Part shown: piece by piece, positions 25,301 to 35,364 of the stretch | Numbering within the stretch: position 1 is the first letter of the stretch | Layout of the letters: every line of letters begins with the position of its first letter | DNA from: Antennarius striatus | Taxonomy: Eukaryota > Chordata > Actinopteri > Lophiiformes > Antennariidae | Reading direction: 5' to 3' | DNA length: 64,000 bases | Assembly (NCBI RefSeq): GCF_040054535.1 | Contig: NC_090785.1 | Coordinates: 8,560,501 to 8,624,500 of the forward strand | Program-made: the position numbers and the translations under genes | Notes under the pieces: generated by a model | Told to the model about the DNA's origin: nothing | Seen by the model: only the letters and a program-made list of their open reading frames with translations | Database searches by the model: none

Positions 25301-27372
25301 ATGATTAGCCCAATGTACCTTATAACCATCAGTGTCTGTGATCTTGTGGGAACATTTGTGCAAGGCAGTTGAAGCAGAGGAATCATCCACATAGAAATGG
25401 ACCCTGTTATGGTCAACATGGTACTGGACAGATTTGAAGAAAGAATTAGTAAACAAGGACAAAAAAATTAACAATCAACCTCTTCAATCTAATGCCATAA
25501 GTACTTTTCTTCATTTTAGAAATTTACAATAAACAATCCTAAAAGCAGCTCAGAACCTAACCTGCACAGGTGTGAAGGGAATTGGGCAGATATTCTGAAG
25601 AGCCGTCAATAACCATTTCTTGTCGTATTTTCTTCCATGAGGTATCTTGCATACAAAAAAAGAATATGATCACTTAACAAGCTATGAGATGCAAGTAGAG
25701 ATGTAATACACAACAAATATAATACGCACCGTTACTTTGTACCAGCCAGACCGATTTCTCCCTCCTCCATTGCTGCCTCCACTTCTGTCTCCTCTAAAGT
25801 TTCCACCTCCTCCTCTACCACCTTTGCCTTGTCGTCTGTCTTTGTCAAACCGTCCATCTCCTCCTTTTCGAAAAGGTCTACCATATGGTTTGCTGATTAA
25901 AGATAAAATATATATACATTTCAGAGATGCACTTTAATCCATAGCTCTGTGAATTTATGAGCCTGAATTGTAGCCTTTTCAAGGCAGGAGCAGTAAACCT
26001 TTATTCCATCCCAACAATTGGTATAAATGCAATGAAGATGGAATGAGAATCACTTTTGTTCCACTTCTGTGATAGCCGAAGGGAGGTAATAGCACTCAAT
26101 TCCCTGTCCGTGTAAACAGAGGGTGGAAGTCTAGATAGGATTGATATTTTGATACCGTACTTGTCATGCGGTTCAAACCACCTAGAAAAGGCAACTCAAA
26201 AAGGAAAATAATCAACTATAATAATCTTCAAGCAGCGAGACAGCGCAAGGTTTTTACCTAATGACATAATGGATTCAACAGCCATGTAACAGGCAAGGTA
26301 AATCTTTTTTGGCATATGCATCTATTCCATACATTGCACTACTAATTGCATAATGCCAAATGCTACCCTCAACTTAAACACAGCTATTTTATGCATTGTG
26401 CCTCTTTTCCTCACTGACACACAGCATTTACAGTCATAGAACAGTTTTGCAGGATTCCAGCTAACGAGGGTCTCATAGTGGTGTCCAATAGTCCTAATTA
26501 GAGAAAGGAGGATGGTGGAACACAAAGATTACATTGCTACAAACTGCAATAGGTGGCATTACCCAAACTTACAATCTGTGCTGGGAGGTGTTGTCTTGAG
26601 AGTTGTCACTCATAGTTACATCTCCATCAGTATCCTCAAGCCGAGACCGTGGCCCAGGGCCTCCAAAGCCTCCAGACTGGTTGCCTCGTTGGCGGTCTCG
26701 ACGAGATCGGTCATATGCCCGGCCCTTGTAGAAGCCTCTGGTTTTACGGCCGCGAAATTGTGGTGCAGTTCTATCATCATGCTCTGAATGGAGGAAGATT
26801 ATTAAAAAATTATCCAGTTTAAATCAATACACTGATCACAGTTATACAAATAATATTTCTGTTCAAACTTGTGTAATACATTTCAACACCTAAAAAATTA
26901 CCAAAAAAAAAAAAGTACAGTGAACAATTGTCACAGCTCGGATGGATTACTAGGTGTCTGATATAGCATCTGGTGGTTTATTTTATGCTACTGCCTAAAG
27001 TTACAAAAATACAGCAGGAATGCTCTTGACTTAGCAGGTCTGTCTTTTACAACACATAAGTACTGAAACAAGGGAAGACAAAAAAACTTTGCCTCCTGCT
27101 ATCTTGAAACGACCTCAATATACATCCAATTTTCTGGCATTGTGATCACATACGATACATTACCATATCCTAATACTTTAATGCCCGCACCCACGTGAAC
27201 CTCCGGGGTGTATGAGACATAATTTACCTCCTTGGATCATGTAATCAGAGCTTCTGACCTCTCTTCTCACCATTAAGTCTCCGTGGTCTGAAGAAAAATG
27301 GTATATTTCATGAGGCGTTAATGCCAGGGAGAACATTTACTCACCGTTGTAGTAATGTCCGCCATCCGCCAT
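16347..27372 (-). CDS. nxf1: NXF1/TAP nuclear mRNA export receptor (22 coding exons)
   Basis: With NXT1, NXF1 carries mRNPs through nuclear pores. Exons: 27345-27372, 27228-27287, 26573-26783, 25730-25892, 25562-25645, 25319-25423, 24245-24325, 22796-22865, 22350-22438, 22115-22222, 21905-22014, 19705-19741, 19426-19494, 19174-19229, 18957-19064, 18628-18686, 18398-18513, 18262-18304, 17685-17754, 16627-16809, 16475-16535, 16347-16385. They sum to 1950 nt, 649 residues (human 619). In order: an Arg/Gly-rich RNA-binding N-terminus ([14 protein letters not shown]), a pseudo-RRM from about 147 ([16 protein letters not shown]), leucine-rich repeats (about 235-370), an NTF2-like domain ([20 protein letters not shown]) and a C-terminal UBA-like domain ending IPDVAFIK. 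Start at 27372 is in good context with a CpG-rich promoter upstream. Exon 2 is absent from human, and intron 11 holds a CTE. Confidence 0.97.
17940..18210. repeat. Palindromic GCTAGCG cluster
   Basis: The motif gctagcg and variants occur about five times between 18004 and 18075 in both orientations, interleaved with gaaatag/ctatttc inverted pairs. A separate perfect hairpin arm, cttcgcctatggcgaag, lies near 18175-18192. It sits in nxf1 intron 18. It could be a decayed MITE or a hairpin-prone tandem array; no known family recognised. Confidence 0.6.
19742..21904 (-). other. nxf1 intron 11 (retained-intron candidate)
   Basis: A 2.16-kb intron, one of the longest in nxf1. It holds the CTE and, near 20054-20110, an inverted LINE/SINE tail (tttattgtcccacagtgggg). 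Read through from exon 11, the frame adds 13 codons and stops at TGA 21862-21864. Nothing else recognised. Confidence 0.7.
20985..21055 (-). promoter_or_regulatory. Constitutive transport element (CTE) in nxf1 intron 11
   Basis: On the transcript strand ATGACGGGTAAGA (21026-21038) and AACCTAAGGCAGG (20991-21003) are the two halves of the NXF1-binding internal loop known from the type D retroviral CTE and from intron 10 of mammalian NXF1. The stem pairs just inside them (TCCC with GGGA) and just outside (GCC with GGC) are present. GGCTGGATAGCCC (21039-21051) also matches the CTE flank. The intron is the positional equivalent of mammalian intron 10. It lets intron-retaining nxf1 mRNA reach the cytoplasm. 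A second, weaker loop-like pair may exist (GGCGGGTATGG near 21050-21062; GGCCTAAAACAGGCC near 20785), but that is uncertain. Confidence 0.85.
23370..24060 (+). mobile_element. Decayed R2/Dong-like LINE fragment
   Basis: Frames with stops and at least one frameshift read [19 protein letters not shown] (near 23540-23600), then [18 protein letters not shown] and [17 protein letters not shown] (23695-23850). These resemble the end of the reverse transcriptase and the thumb region in R2/NeSL/Dong-group LINEs of fish. Located in nxf1 intron 7, antisense to the gene. Confidence 0.6.
24400..25250. other. nxf1 intron 6, no recognisable content
   Basis: AT-rich intronic sequence. I see no exon, RNA gene or named repeat in it. 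Confidence 0.5.
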
Positions 27373-27479
27373 ATTTCCAGAATAATATTAGATAAAAACA
27401 CAGCTTTTTGTGCAAAATAATCACAATTTACGATCACACTATTTTGTCTTAGACAAAACACAACTTTATGGAGCGACTT

Positions 27480-27620
27480 CACTAACAGAAGCCAGTCAAA
27501 AGACAATCAAAGGCCCCTACGACCTTATTGAAACGTTGCCGTCGGAATGGCTGCTAGCTTAGTACGCTTCTTCTATTGCGTGTTGACAAGCCGTTACCGG
27601 AAGTAGAACTTTTCATGTCC
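27480..27620 (-). promoter_or_regulatory. nxf1 proximal promoter
   Basis: A CpG-containing block just upstream of the nxf1 start codon with an ETS site CCGGAAGT at 27597-27604. Typical of ubiquitously expressed genes. Boundaries are inferred. Confidence 0.5.
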
Positions 27621-27711
27621 GGGGCACCTTTAATTCCGTGGCAAATAAAAACGGCACGAAATAATATTAATATATATTAATATTATTATATTTTTAATTA
27701 ATGATATTAAA

Positions 27712-28075
27712 ATGGTGTAAGACTGCTACTGAAAGCTCCAATTCGATTCCCGGTCCCGCCCAAAAACACCCGGAGTGTGAGCTGACAGTGAGAGGTGTCA
27801 ATTCACCTCCGAAGCACTGTCGAGGCGCCCTTGAGCAACCCCCCCCCCCTCACAAGCTGCTCATTTGGGGCGCTCCAACAAAGGAGCTGCCCGCCACTCT
27901 ACCTCCCTGTGTAATTCATGGCTACAGACCCCCTTTGTGTGTGGTTGTGTGCATTTCAGTGGCCTGTACACACTAATACACTGTATATGCATGCGTGAGA
28001 TTGATTAATATGCTAGTGTGCGTTCCTAATTTCCCTTCGGGGATCATAATCAGTATATAAAATAAAAATTTAAAT
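27712..28075 (+). mobile_element. V-SINE-like element, diverged copy
   Basis: Shares the block gaggcgcccttgagcaa, the gctgctcatttggggcg block and the tail ttcccttcggggatcataat with the copy at 15050-15385. The tRNA-like head is degraded. Lies between the two candidate nxf1 promoters. Confidence 0.7.
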
Positions 28076-28661
28076 TCGTTGGCTAAATAATGAGCCAATC
28101 ATGGAACACACAAAAATTAATATCTAAACGCTAAGACGCATAACAATAAAAAAACTGATTTTAAAAATAACACACACAATAATACACGCATTCTCATTTA
28201 ACACCTTTCATTTTTCTGTTAAAACTTAAAATCCTCTATTCCATTTCGGCAATGACAAAAAGCAACTTTTTAACATGCCGACCACACTGGACAGAGTAAC
28301 TGTCAATGTGTCAATTCTGAACTACATTATCTCAGGGGCAAAATGCCTTGCTAATTCCTTCCTGCTGATCAAAGAATTAGTAAGACCACACCTGAGGAAA
28401 TCCCTACGAGTCATCATTTATGTCTCCAGCTTCTTTCCTGGCCAGGTATTACTAATGATGCAAATTACAGACCCTGCATGAACTTACCCATGGAGCTACT
28501 TTAAAGTACAACAGTATCTGCTCAGTGATTCAAGTGGGTTTGTTGTTTTTTTTTACAGTCGAATGGAGACGTAAACTATCATATGATACACTAAACTAGT
28601 ATACAATCGACAACTGGCACGACTATAGTCAAAATATGTTTTAATGGCGGATCATACTTAC

Positions 28662-28731
28662 CACCGTCCGACAAATGTGCAACCACAGCTAGGTTGGAGT
28701 AGCGTCCTCGGTAAAAACTCAAGCGGTCCAT
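28662..28731 (-). CDS. nxf1: Candidate alternative first coding exon of nxf1
   Basis: A minus-strand ATG at 28731 opens MDRLSFYRGRYSNLAVVAHL then SDG and ends in phase 1 at a strong GTAAGT donor. The annotated nxf1 first exon also ends in phase 1, so this exon would splice in frame to exon 2 (27228-27287) or exon 3 (26573-26783). An acceptor (gttag, 14 nt upstream of the ATG) and a further donor at 28843 (cacaag|gtaag) suggest a non-coding exon before it. I do not recognise the peptide. It could also be the start of an unrelated transcript. Confidence 0.45.
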
Positions 28732-28839
28732 CAAGAAAAGTTCTAACAGATTTCGTAACGAGTTAAGTTGTTGTTTTAAATGTATATAACACAGAATACA
28801 AAATATGTAATAGTAAATTGTCAATTTTGTCTTCTTACC

Positions 28840-29080
28840 TTGTGCCAAGTAAAAATTAATGTCTTTTTAACGGGATGACATTAGTTAGCTTGCTAGCTAA
28901 CCCAGCTAGCGAGTGGCTATGAAGCTAACGAACCACTTAGGTCTCGGTTACAGAACGTAGTTCACCAATTAGCTACAGTCAATGTTTCTATTTCAAATCA
29001 AAAAATGCGGAGTTTTGATTGGCGTCACAAACGCGCGCGCGTCATTTTCTCGGACACGCTGGTCACGTGATGCCACCTGG
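28840..29080 (-). promoter_or_regulatory. Putative upstream promoter with E-box/CLEAR-like site
   Basis: Contains gctagctaac palindromes, an inverted CCAAT box (gattgg, near 29018), a CG run (cgcgcgcgc, 29032-29041) and GTCACGTGA (29062-29070), which matches the USF/TFEB E-box core. It lies just upstream of the candidate alternative nxf1 exon. Confidence 0.4.
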
Positions 29081-29099
29081 TGAGCAACTAGTGAACTGA

Positions 29100-30617
29100 C
29101 CTTAGAGGCAACTACGGAGCAAATAAGTCCTTTGAATGAACAGAATCAGCCTTATATGCCTTAAAAAAAATATCAAAGCACAATATCTGAAAACATGCTT
29201 TTTTCCCCCTGCACTAGTAAAACACTTTACATGTTTTTTTTTATTACACTTTGAAGTTTTTACCGTTATGTTATCTTCCTAGGTAACATAGTATGTATGT
29301 ATGTGTGTACAGGTATGTGTGTGTCTATACATACACACACCATATGGGAAGAAGCATGAAGCGAATAAGAAAATGAATGAATAATATAACATAATATAAT
29401 TATATATAATAACGCTTACTATCAAACATTTCTTGCTAGCAAAAAAAAAAAAAAAGAAGAATCAACCATTATTAATCTCCCATAGGGGAAATTAATGACA
29501 CACACACACACATAGCCCACACATGGCACATAGCAAGGTTGAAACAAAGGGGCTGAAGTCTGGTTCACCAGTGTGGTTCACCTAGGTCAGATGCTTCTGG
29601 AGCATCAGTAATGGATTTCTCTAGAGTCATTCAATGTCCATATTCACTGCCTCTGCTTCTTCATCACTACAAAACAAGCAAACGTCATCAGTAGGAATCT
29701 CTTCCTCCTCCTACATTGGAGCGCTACTGGATTGCAATATCCACAACTGCAACTACCACGAGAGAACCAGCCCTGGAGTCAGTATACCTGGTGTGAAAAA
29801 AAGTTGTGTGAAACAACATGTGACACAGTAAATTTTTATGTAAATAAAAATAATAAATCAGATTGTCTTTTGCATTAGGCAACTGACTACACTACACTTG
29901 TTACTAAACAGAATATAAGATTTGCCTGGATGATCTTCTTTTGGAGAATTCATTATCACTGATTATTTAGATTCATTATTTTTAATCACAAAACATGTTT
30001 GTGCTAACTCAAGTCTATTCTCAGAGTTTCCATGTCTGCAGTTCCTTTTCATCACACTTCCAACTTTGCATTCTTCCATCCGTCTGGATCGTCACACCTT
30101 ACCCCAAAGCAATCCATCCTCCTTGCCCTTCATTTTTCTTTCCATTTATTCCCTGCATATCTTAATGTTAAACTTATTCCCATCCTCCACACGATGACGA
30201 TGTGACAAACTGCTTTTGGCTTTCCACCAAGTTTATATTCCTCCCTCATTCTCCCTCCCGGTGTCATATTTTGCATGCAGTGACATTTACAAAGCTGAGT
30301 GGTAGGCCAGGATGGAATCTAGGCATGACAGAGATTACCGTGGAAACACAGGAAGTTGTGGCCAAAGCAAAATGTACACGTTTTTTAGTGTTGTTTTAGG
30401 GTATTTATTCTGACCACCCACATGATTTTAGAAATAGCCTGAACACTTTCTGACATTTTTTTAATGAACCACGTACAAGAAATGTGATTTACAGCAGGTA
30501 TGACATTATCACTTAGAAATCTATTAATTTTATACATATGCGTTTGTGTGTACACACATATGTGTGTGTACACACACACATACAGTGTGTGTGTATGCAC
30601 ACACACACACAAACACA

Positions 30618-30702
<85 letters not shown>

Positions 30703-31400
30703 TTGTGAGTGTGTAATACATTTATATACCTTTTAAAATACAAAGTAATAAAGTAATAAACAGGTTAATTACACCTTAAAGTAAAATTTCATGCAGCACT
30801 ATAAGAAACATGAACAGAATATTATTTTTCAAGATGAAACTCATACCAACAGAAAAAAAAAGAACCTGATCATTTCCAATAAATACATAAATTTTAGATC
30901 CACAAATTAAAACAAACAAGAGCGGGACAAATTCATTAAGGCCAAACAAAATAATGACAAATTTGGCTCCTGGTTGTTTTTTGTTGAGAAAGAGATGGCA
31001 TTATGAAAAATATAGCAAATAATTTGGAAAAAGTATGAAGAAAATATGACTAGACTGTACAGTATCATGTGTTATTAATTAAAATAATTGGGATGGAACG
31101 TTTCAATTATTTATTTTAATTATTATTTTTTAATGTCCTGTTACGAAGTAACAGTTATTAAATGAAAATGACAGATGTCTATAATCTGGAACTTTCAGAG
31201 TTTTTGGCCATTTCCCCTATAAATCATAGGGTCCTACTGTTAAAGCTAAAATAATTACAGCGGGGTAATTGAGGCCATTAACATGCATGTTTGACAGTAA
31301 TGTTTAGATACTTCCCGGGTCATTGTCAACCATAGATCTCTCATAAAGCTTTCCATCTTAAATCAAGACCATTCTACTCTGCCTGCCTTTCTTTTATACA
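29100..31400. other. Intergenic spacer between nxf1 and bscl2
   Basis: Short frames only, none credible. Contains small ATGT repeats at 29290, an inverted SINE/LINE tail (attaatctcccataggggaa, 29470-29490), the CA microsatellite at 30541-30702 and the bscl2 3' UTR near its right end (candidate AATAAA on the minus strand at 31110-31115). Confidence 0.6.
30541..30702. repeat. (CA)n microsatellite, compound
   Basis: A compound tract: TGTG/ACAC blocks in alternating orientation at 30541-30600 (hairpin-prone), then a perfect AC run to about 30702. Confidence 0.95.
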
Positions 31401-31405
31401 TGGTC

Positions 31406-34400
31406 TTACGCTGCCGCTGATTCATTTCTTTCACTTCGACGGTCTGTCTGCTTTGTCACCTCTGTGTTGTTGCTAAAGAGCAAATGAGGATTCTCCTGGT
31501 TTAGATTTGTTGGAACTATCTGAGACAGACCCAGCATTTCGTCAGTACCTGTCAAATAATATTTTTTCATAAATACTAGTAACTGGGTCAAAATCCTTGT
31601 ATATGGCTGACATACAGTGTTGGCTTTGCGTACCTGATGCAGCATCACTGCCATCTTCTTGGTGGTTGCTGTTCATGTTGCTCTCTCTATTTAATAATGG
31701 TCCATCTGTTCTCAGCTGTAAACAACAAGGAGGAAAACACAGCTTGTTGGGTCTGAACGACACCTGACAGAAACCTGCTGATCAGGGTCGGATCTCCTCT
31801 CACGTGATCAGGAGCTGAAGTCAATAGCAGTCTCACGTAGCTGAGGCCTAAGAGCAGACTGAGGAAGATGAAGTTGCTGAAGACACCCACCACTGCTGAG
31901 AGGAGAGGGAAGTGGAACAGAAAGTATCTAATGGGGGAGGAAAAAAATTATTATTGCTTCACGGTAATCAAACACTGGCTTTTACTTATAGTAGAGTGTT
32001 GGAAAAATGATCTGATCTCTCAGTTCGACTAAACTGTCACACATTGATTTCAATCTTCTAGTTCAGCAACCCACAGAAAATACAGTACGTGGATGTATTG
32101 TATTCACCCCACTGTGGGCTCTAAGTGTAAGTGAATCAAACCCAACATATATTTTGGTAACAGCAGTTCAAGAAATAATTACAACATAATAGGAATAAAA
32201 GTATTGCACTGAAAACAAAATGTTGATGGTATCAGACGTAAAAGGGTTTACTGTGTATACAATTAATCTTGTCAGTATTTCACTTCTTCTTCTTTCTTTT
32301 CCTTTTGGCTTTTCCCTTCAGGTGTCGTCACAGCGAATCAATTGCCTCCATCTAACCCTGTCTCCTGCATCTTCTTCTCTCACACCAACTACCTTCATGT
32401 CCTCTTTCACTGCATCCCCTAGGCCTCCTGCCTGGCAGTTCAAAACTCAGCATCCTTCTACCAATATATTCACTATCTCTCCTCTGGACATGTCCAAACC
32501 ATCTCAGTCTGGCCTCTCTGACTTTATCTCCAAAACCTCTAACATGTGCTGTCCCTCTGATGTACTCATTCCTGCTCTATCCTTCCTGGTCACTCCTAGA
32601 GAGAACCTCAGCAACTTCATCTCTTCTACCTCCAGCTCTGTCTCCTGTCTTTTTTACTCAGTGACACTGTCTCCAGACCAAACAACATCACTGGTCTCAC
32701 CACAGTTTTGTACACTTTTCCTTTCATTTTAGCTGAAACTCTTCTATCACACATCACACCTGACACTTTTCTCCACCCTTTCCATCCTGCCTGTACACGC
32801 TTCTTCACCTCTTTTCCACACTCTCCATTGCTCTGGACTGTTGACCCAAAGTACTTAAAATCCTCCACCTTCTTGATCTCTTCTCCCTGTAGCCTCACTC
32901 TTCCACTTGGGTCCCTCTCATTCACACACATGTACTCTGTCTTACTGCGGCTAACCTTCATTCCTCTCCTTTCCAGGACTAACCTCCACCTCTCTAGCTT
33001 CTCCTCCACCTGTTCCCTGCTCTCACTGCAGATCACAATGTCATCTGCAAACATCATAGTCCATGGAGATTCCTGTCTAACCTCGTCTGTCAGCCTGTCC
33101 ATCACCATGGCGAACAAGAAGGGGATCAGAGCTGATCCCTGATGCAGTCCCACCTCCACCTTGAACTTCTCTGTCACACCTACAGCACACCTCACCACTG
33201 TCTTACAGTCCTCATACATGTCCTGCACCGCTCTAACATACTTATCTGCCACTCCAGACTTCCTCATACAATACCACAGTTCCTCTCTGGGCACCCTGTT
33301 GTAAGCTTTCTCCAGATCTACAAAAACACAATGCAGCCCCCTCTGGCCTTCTCTGTACTTCTCTATCAACATCCTCAAAGCAAATACTGCATCTGTAGTA
33401 TGGACCGATACTGTTTCTCACAAATGTTCACTTCTGCCCTTAGTCTAGCTTCCACTACTCTCTCCCATAACTTCATTGTATGGCTCATCAGCTTTATTCC
33501 TCTGTAGTTGCCACAACTCTGCACGTCTCCCTTGTTCTTAAAAATGGGCACCAGCACACTTCTCCTCCATTCCTCCTTCCTCCATTCCTTGTCAGTATTT
33601 CACTATATTATATTAAGTTTTTGGATCTACATTACTGCCATATTAACATGTACTGCATGTTGTATTCTACTCCTACTGCTGTTGGATAGTAGGAGTAGAA
33701 TGTTTCTTTGTAGTGCTGCGGTTATGTGAGAACTATGTATTCATAAAAAGCTTACTATCCTTGAACTCAGATGAACAGCTACACACATTCTCTCAACATC
33801 TTATGAACACATAATTATTCACTTTATCAGAGATATCAAACTTAGACATACAGATATATACTAAATAAATATACTTTATGTCACTGATGACTCTTTTCGA
33901 CAGCCTCACACATCAGTTACATGCTACAGGCTTGTGCACGATACTGGTGCATCTTACCTTATACCAGTGAAAACAGCATGAATATGGAGCTGCGATGAGT
34001 AGATCTGCACCTTGTTGGACACAATCTCAATAAAGACAAAGGTTGCGGGGTCGTACTATACATAGACACAAACATTAACAGGTTACTTGTCATTCAAACA
34101 CACTTTCATGTGATGGCATTCACAGAGCAGTGCAGGACTCACAGGGCTGTTCATGTAGGATGAGAAGAGCTCCACCTCCAGCATTTGCGTCTGCTCAGCA
34201 ACACCTCCCAAAAAGGCCGGGAGCAACAGCAGCATTTCCAGGTACTTCAGCAGGTCTGAACGGTAGCGCAGCATCGCCTGAACACAGAGGGACAACAATG
34301 TCACAAGAAATCTCTTTTTCCTCATAAAAGTTGATGATGCTTTAGTCCTAAAAGAAGAGCCCTGCAGGAGGTCTCACACATTTGTGAACATTGAAATAAC

Positions 34401-35364
34401 CTTTGACAAAAGTTTGGCATTGAGTCTGTAATAAAGTCACTTGTAGTGGAGCTCTGCAGTAAGTCAGAATTTCTCTCATCGGGCTCTGGTAAGGCTGTAT
34501 TTTTTATTAAAAGATCATTGTGCATCAGTGCTGTACTCACAAAGCGGGAACTAGAGCCTGACACCAGTAGGCTTCCCTGGGAAATTCACAGCAGAACAAT
34601 AAAGAATCAGTAGCAGTTTCAGGAGCTAGAAGCAGTGATTATATATGCAGACATGGCCATGTAGAAGCTGAAAATTTTTTTTATTGAAAATTACAGTGTG
34701 AGAAGATGAGGAAACACTGCCTCCATCCACAGAGAAACAAGTCGACTTGATCATGAACATTCCCAGCTGCTGATTGGCTGGGGAGTCGGGCATCTCCAAA
34801 TGCAGAGAGATCTGATAGATCTGGCCAAATGTCAGCATCTGAATAAGCATTTTAAAAAAAACAGTACAAATTTATCATGCAGATACACGAAGCAGTAGAG
34901 TTAAATATTCAAAACTACTCATACTGTATGTACATGTAGGTTTTTCCTCATCAGGGAGATGTTGGCCACTGGATATGAGCACAAAAAAGAAGTTGGAGAT
35001 TCGCATCCTGTCCTGCAGACAGCGTTAATGACTTAGAGAGTAGAAAGCACGACAGATGGAATTCAAAACATCTAGTTTTACTGGTGCACCTGAACAGGAC
35101 TTCAAATACACACCTAAAGTAATAGTACACAGGAAAGGAAAATGCAGTCCTGGGCATATACGAGAAGTAAAAGCTCCAGTATAGAAAAGTTGCAATCCAG
35201 AAGACCAGGAAGAGAACAGAGACAATAACAAAGCTCTGTGTAACTCTCTGACGGATGCGTGAAATTCTTTCATATACAGCATCCTGGAGCCTCAGCAGTA
35301 CCTGACCTCTAAAGATGGATGGTTCTTCATCACCTCGTGGACACAAATTAATTTCTTGATCCAT
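31406..35364 (-). CDS. bscl2: Seipin, ER lipid-droplet assembly protein (9 exons incl. a 36-nt microexon)
   Basis: Seipin forms ER-membrane oligomers at lipid-droplet contact sites and directs droplet formation; human loss causes congenital lipodystrophy. Exons: 35114-35364, 34934-35012, 34695-34838, 34541-34576, 34143-34277, 33958-34055, 31804-31927, 31634-31715, 31406-31548. They total 1092 nt, 363 residues. A basic N-terminus precedes TM1 (about residues 42-63), followed by the seipin hallmark SFYFSYMP. The lumenal beta-sandwich includes PDSPANQQLGMFM, AMLRYRSDLLKYLEMLLLLP and AEQTQMLEVELF. TM2 is about 256-278 (VVGVFSNFIFLSLLLGLSYV), then a short polar cytosolic tail. The fourth exon (36 nt) is not needed to align with human seipin. 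A 5' UTR intron is suggested by an acceptor just before the ATG (tttgcag, near 35374) and a donor at 36123. Confidence 0.96.
32285..33587 (-). mobile_element. 5'-truncated RTE-type LINE with 17-bp target duplication
   Basis: The minus strand encodes a reverse transcriptase with DLEKAYNRVPREELWY, the catalytic MMFADDIVI motif, GLHQGSALIPFLFAMVMDRL and the thumb region, then frays into stops toward the 3' end. The direct repeat cttgtcagtatttcact flanks it at 32268-32284 and 33588-33604, and the 3' end carries a short (AAG)n-like tail. The insertion is in bscl2 intron 6, in the same orientation as the gene. A related 3' end lies at 47600-47840. Confidence 0.85.

Noticed and set aside
32220-33729. 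Several plus-strand open frames of 70-170 codons
   Set aside because: They are the complement of the LINE reverse transcriptase on the minus strand.
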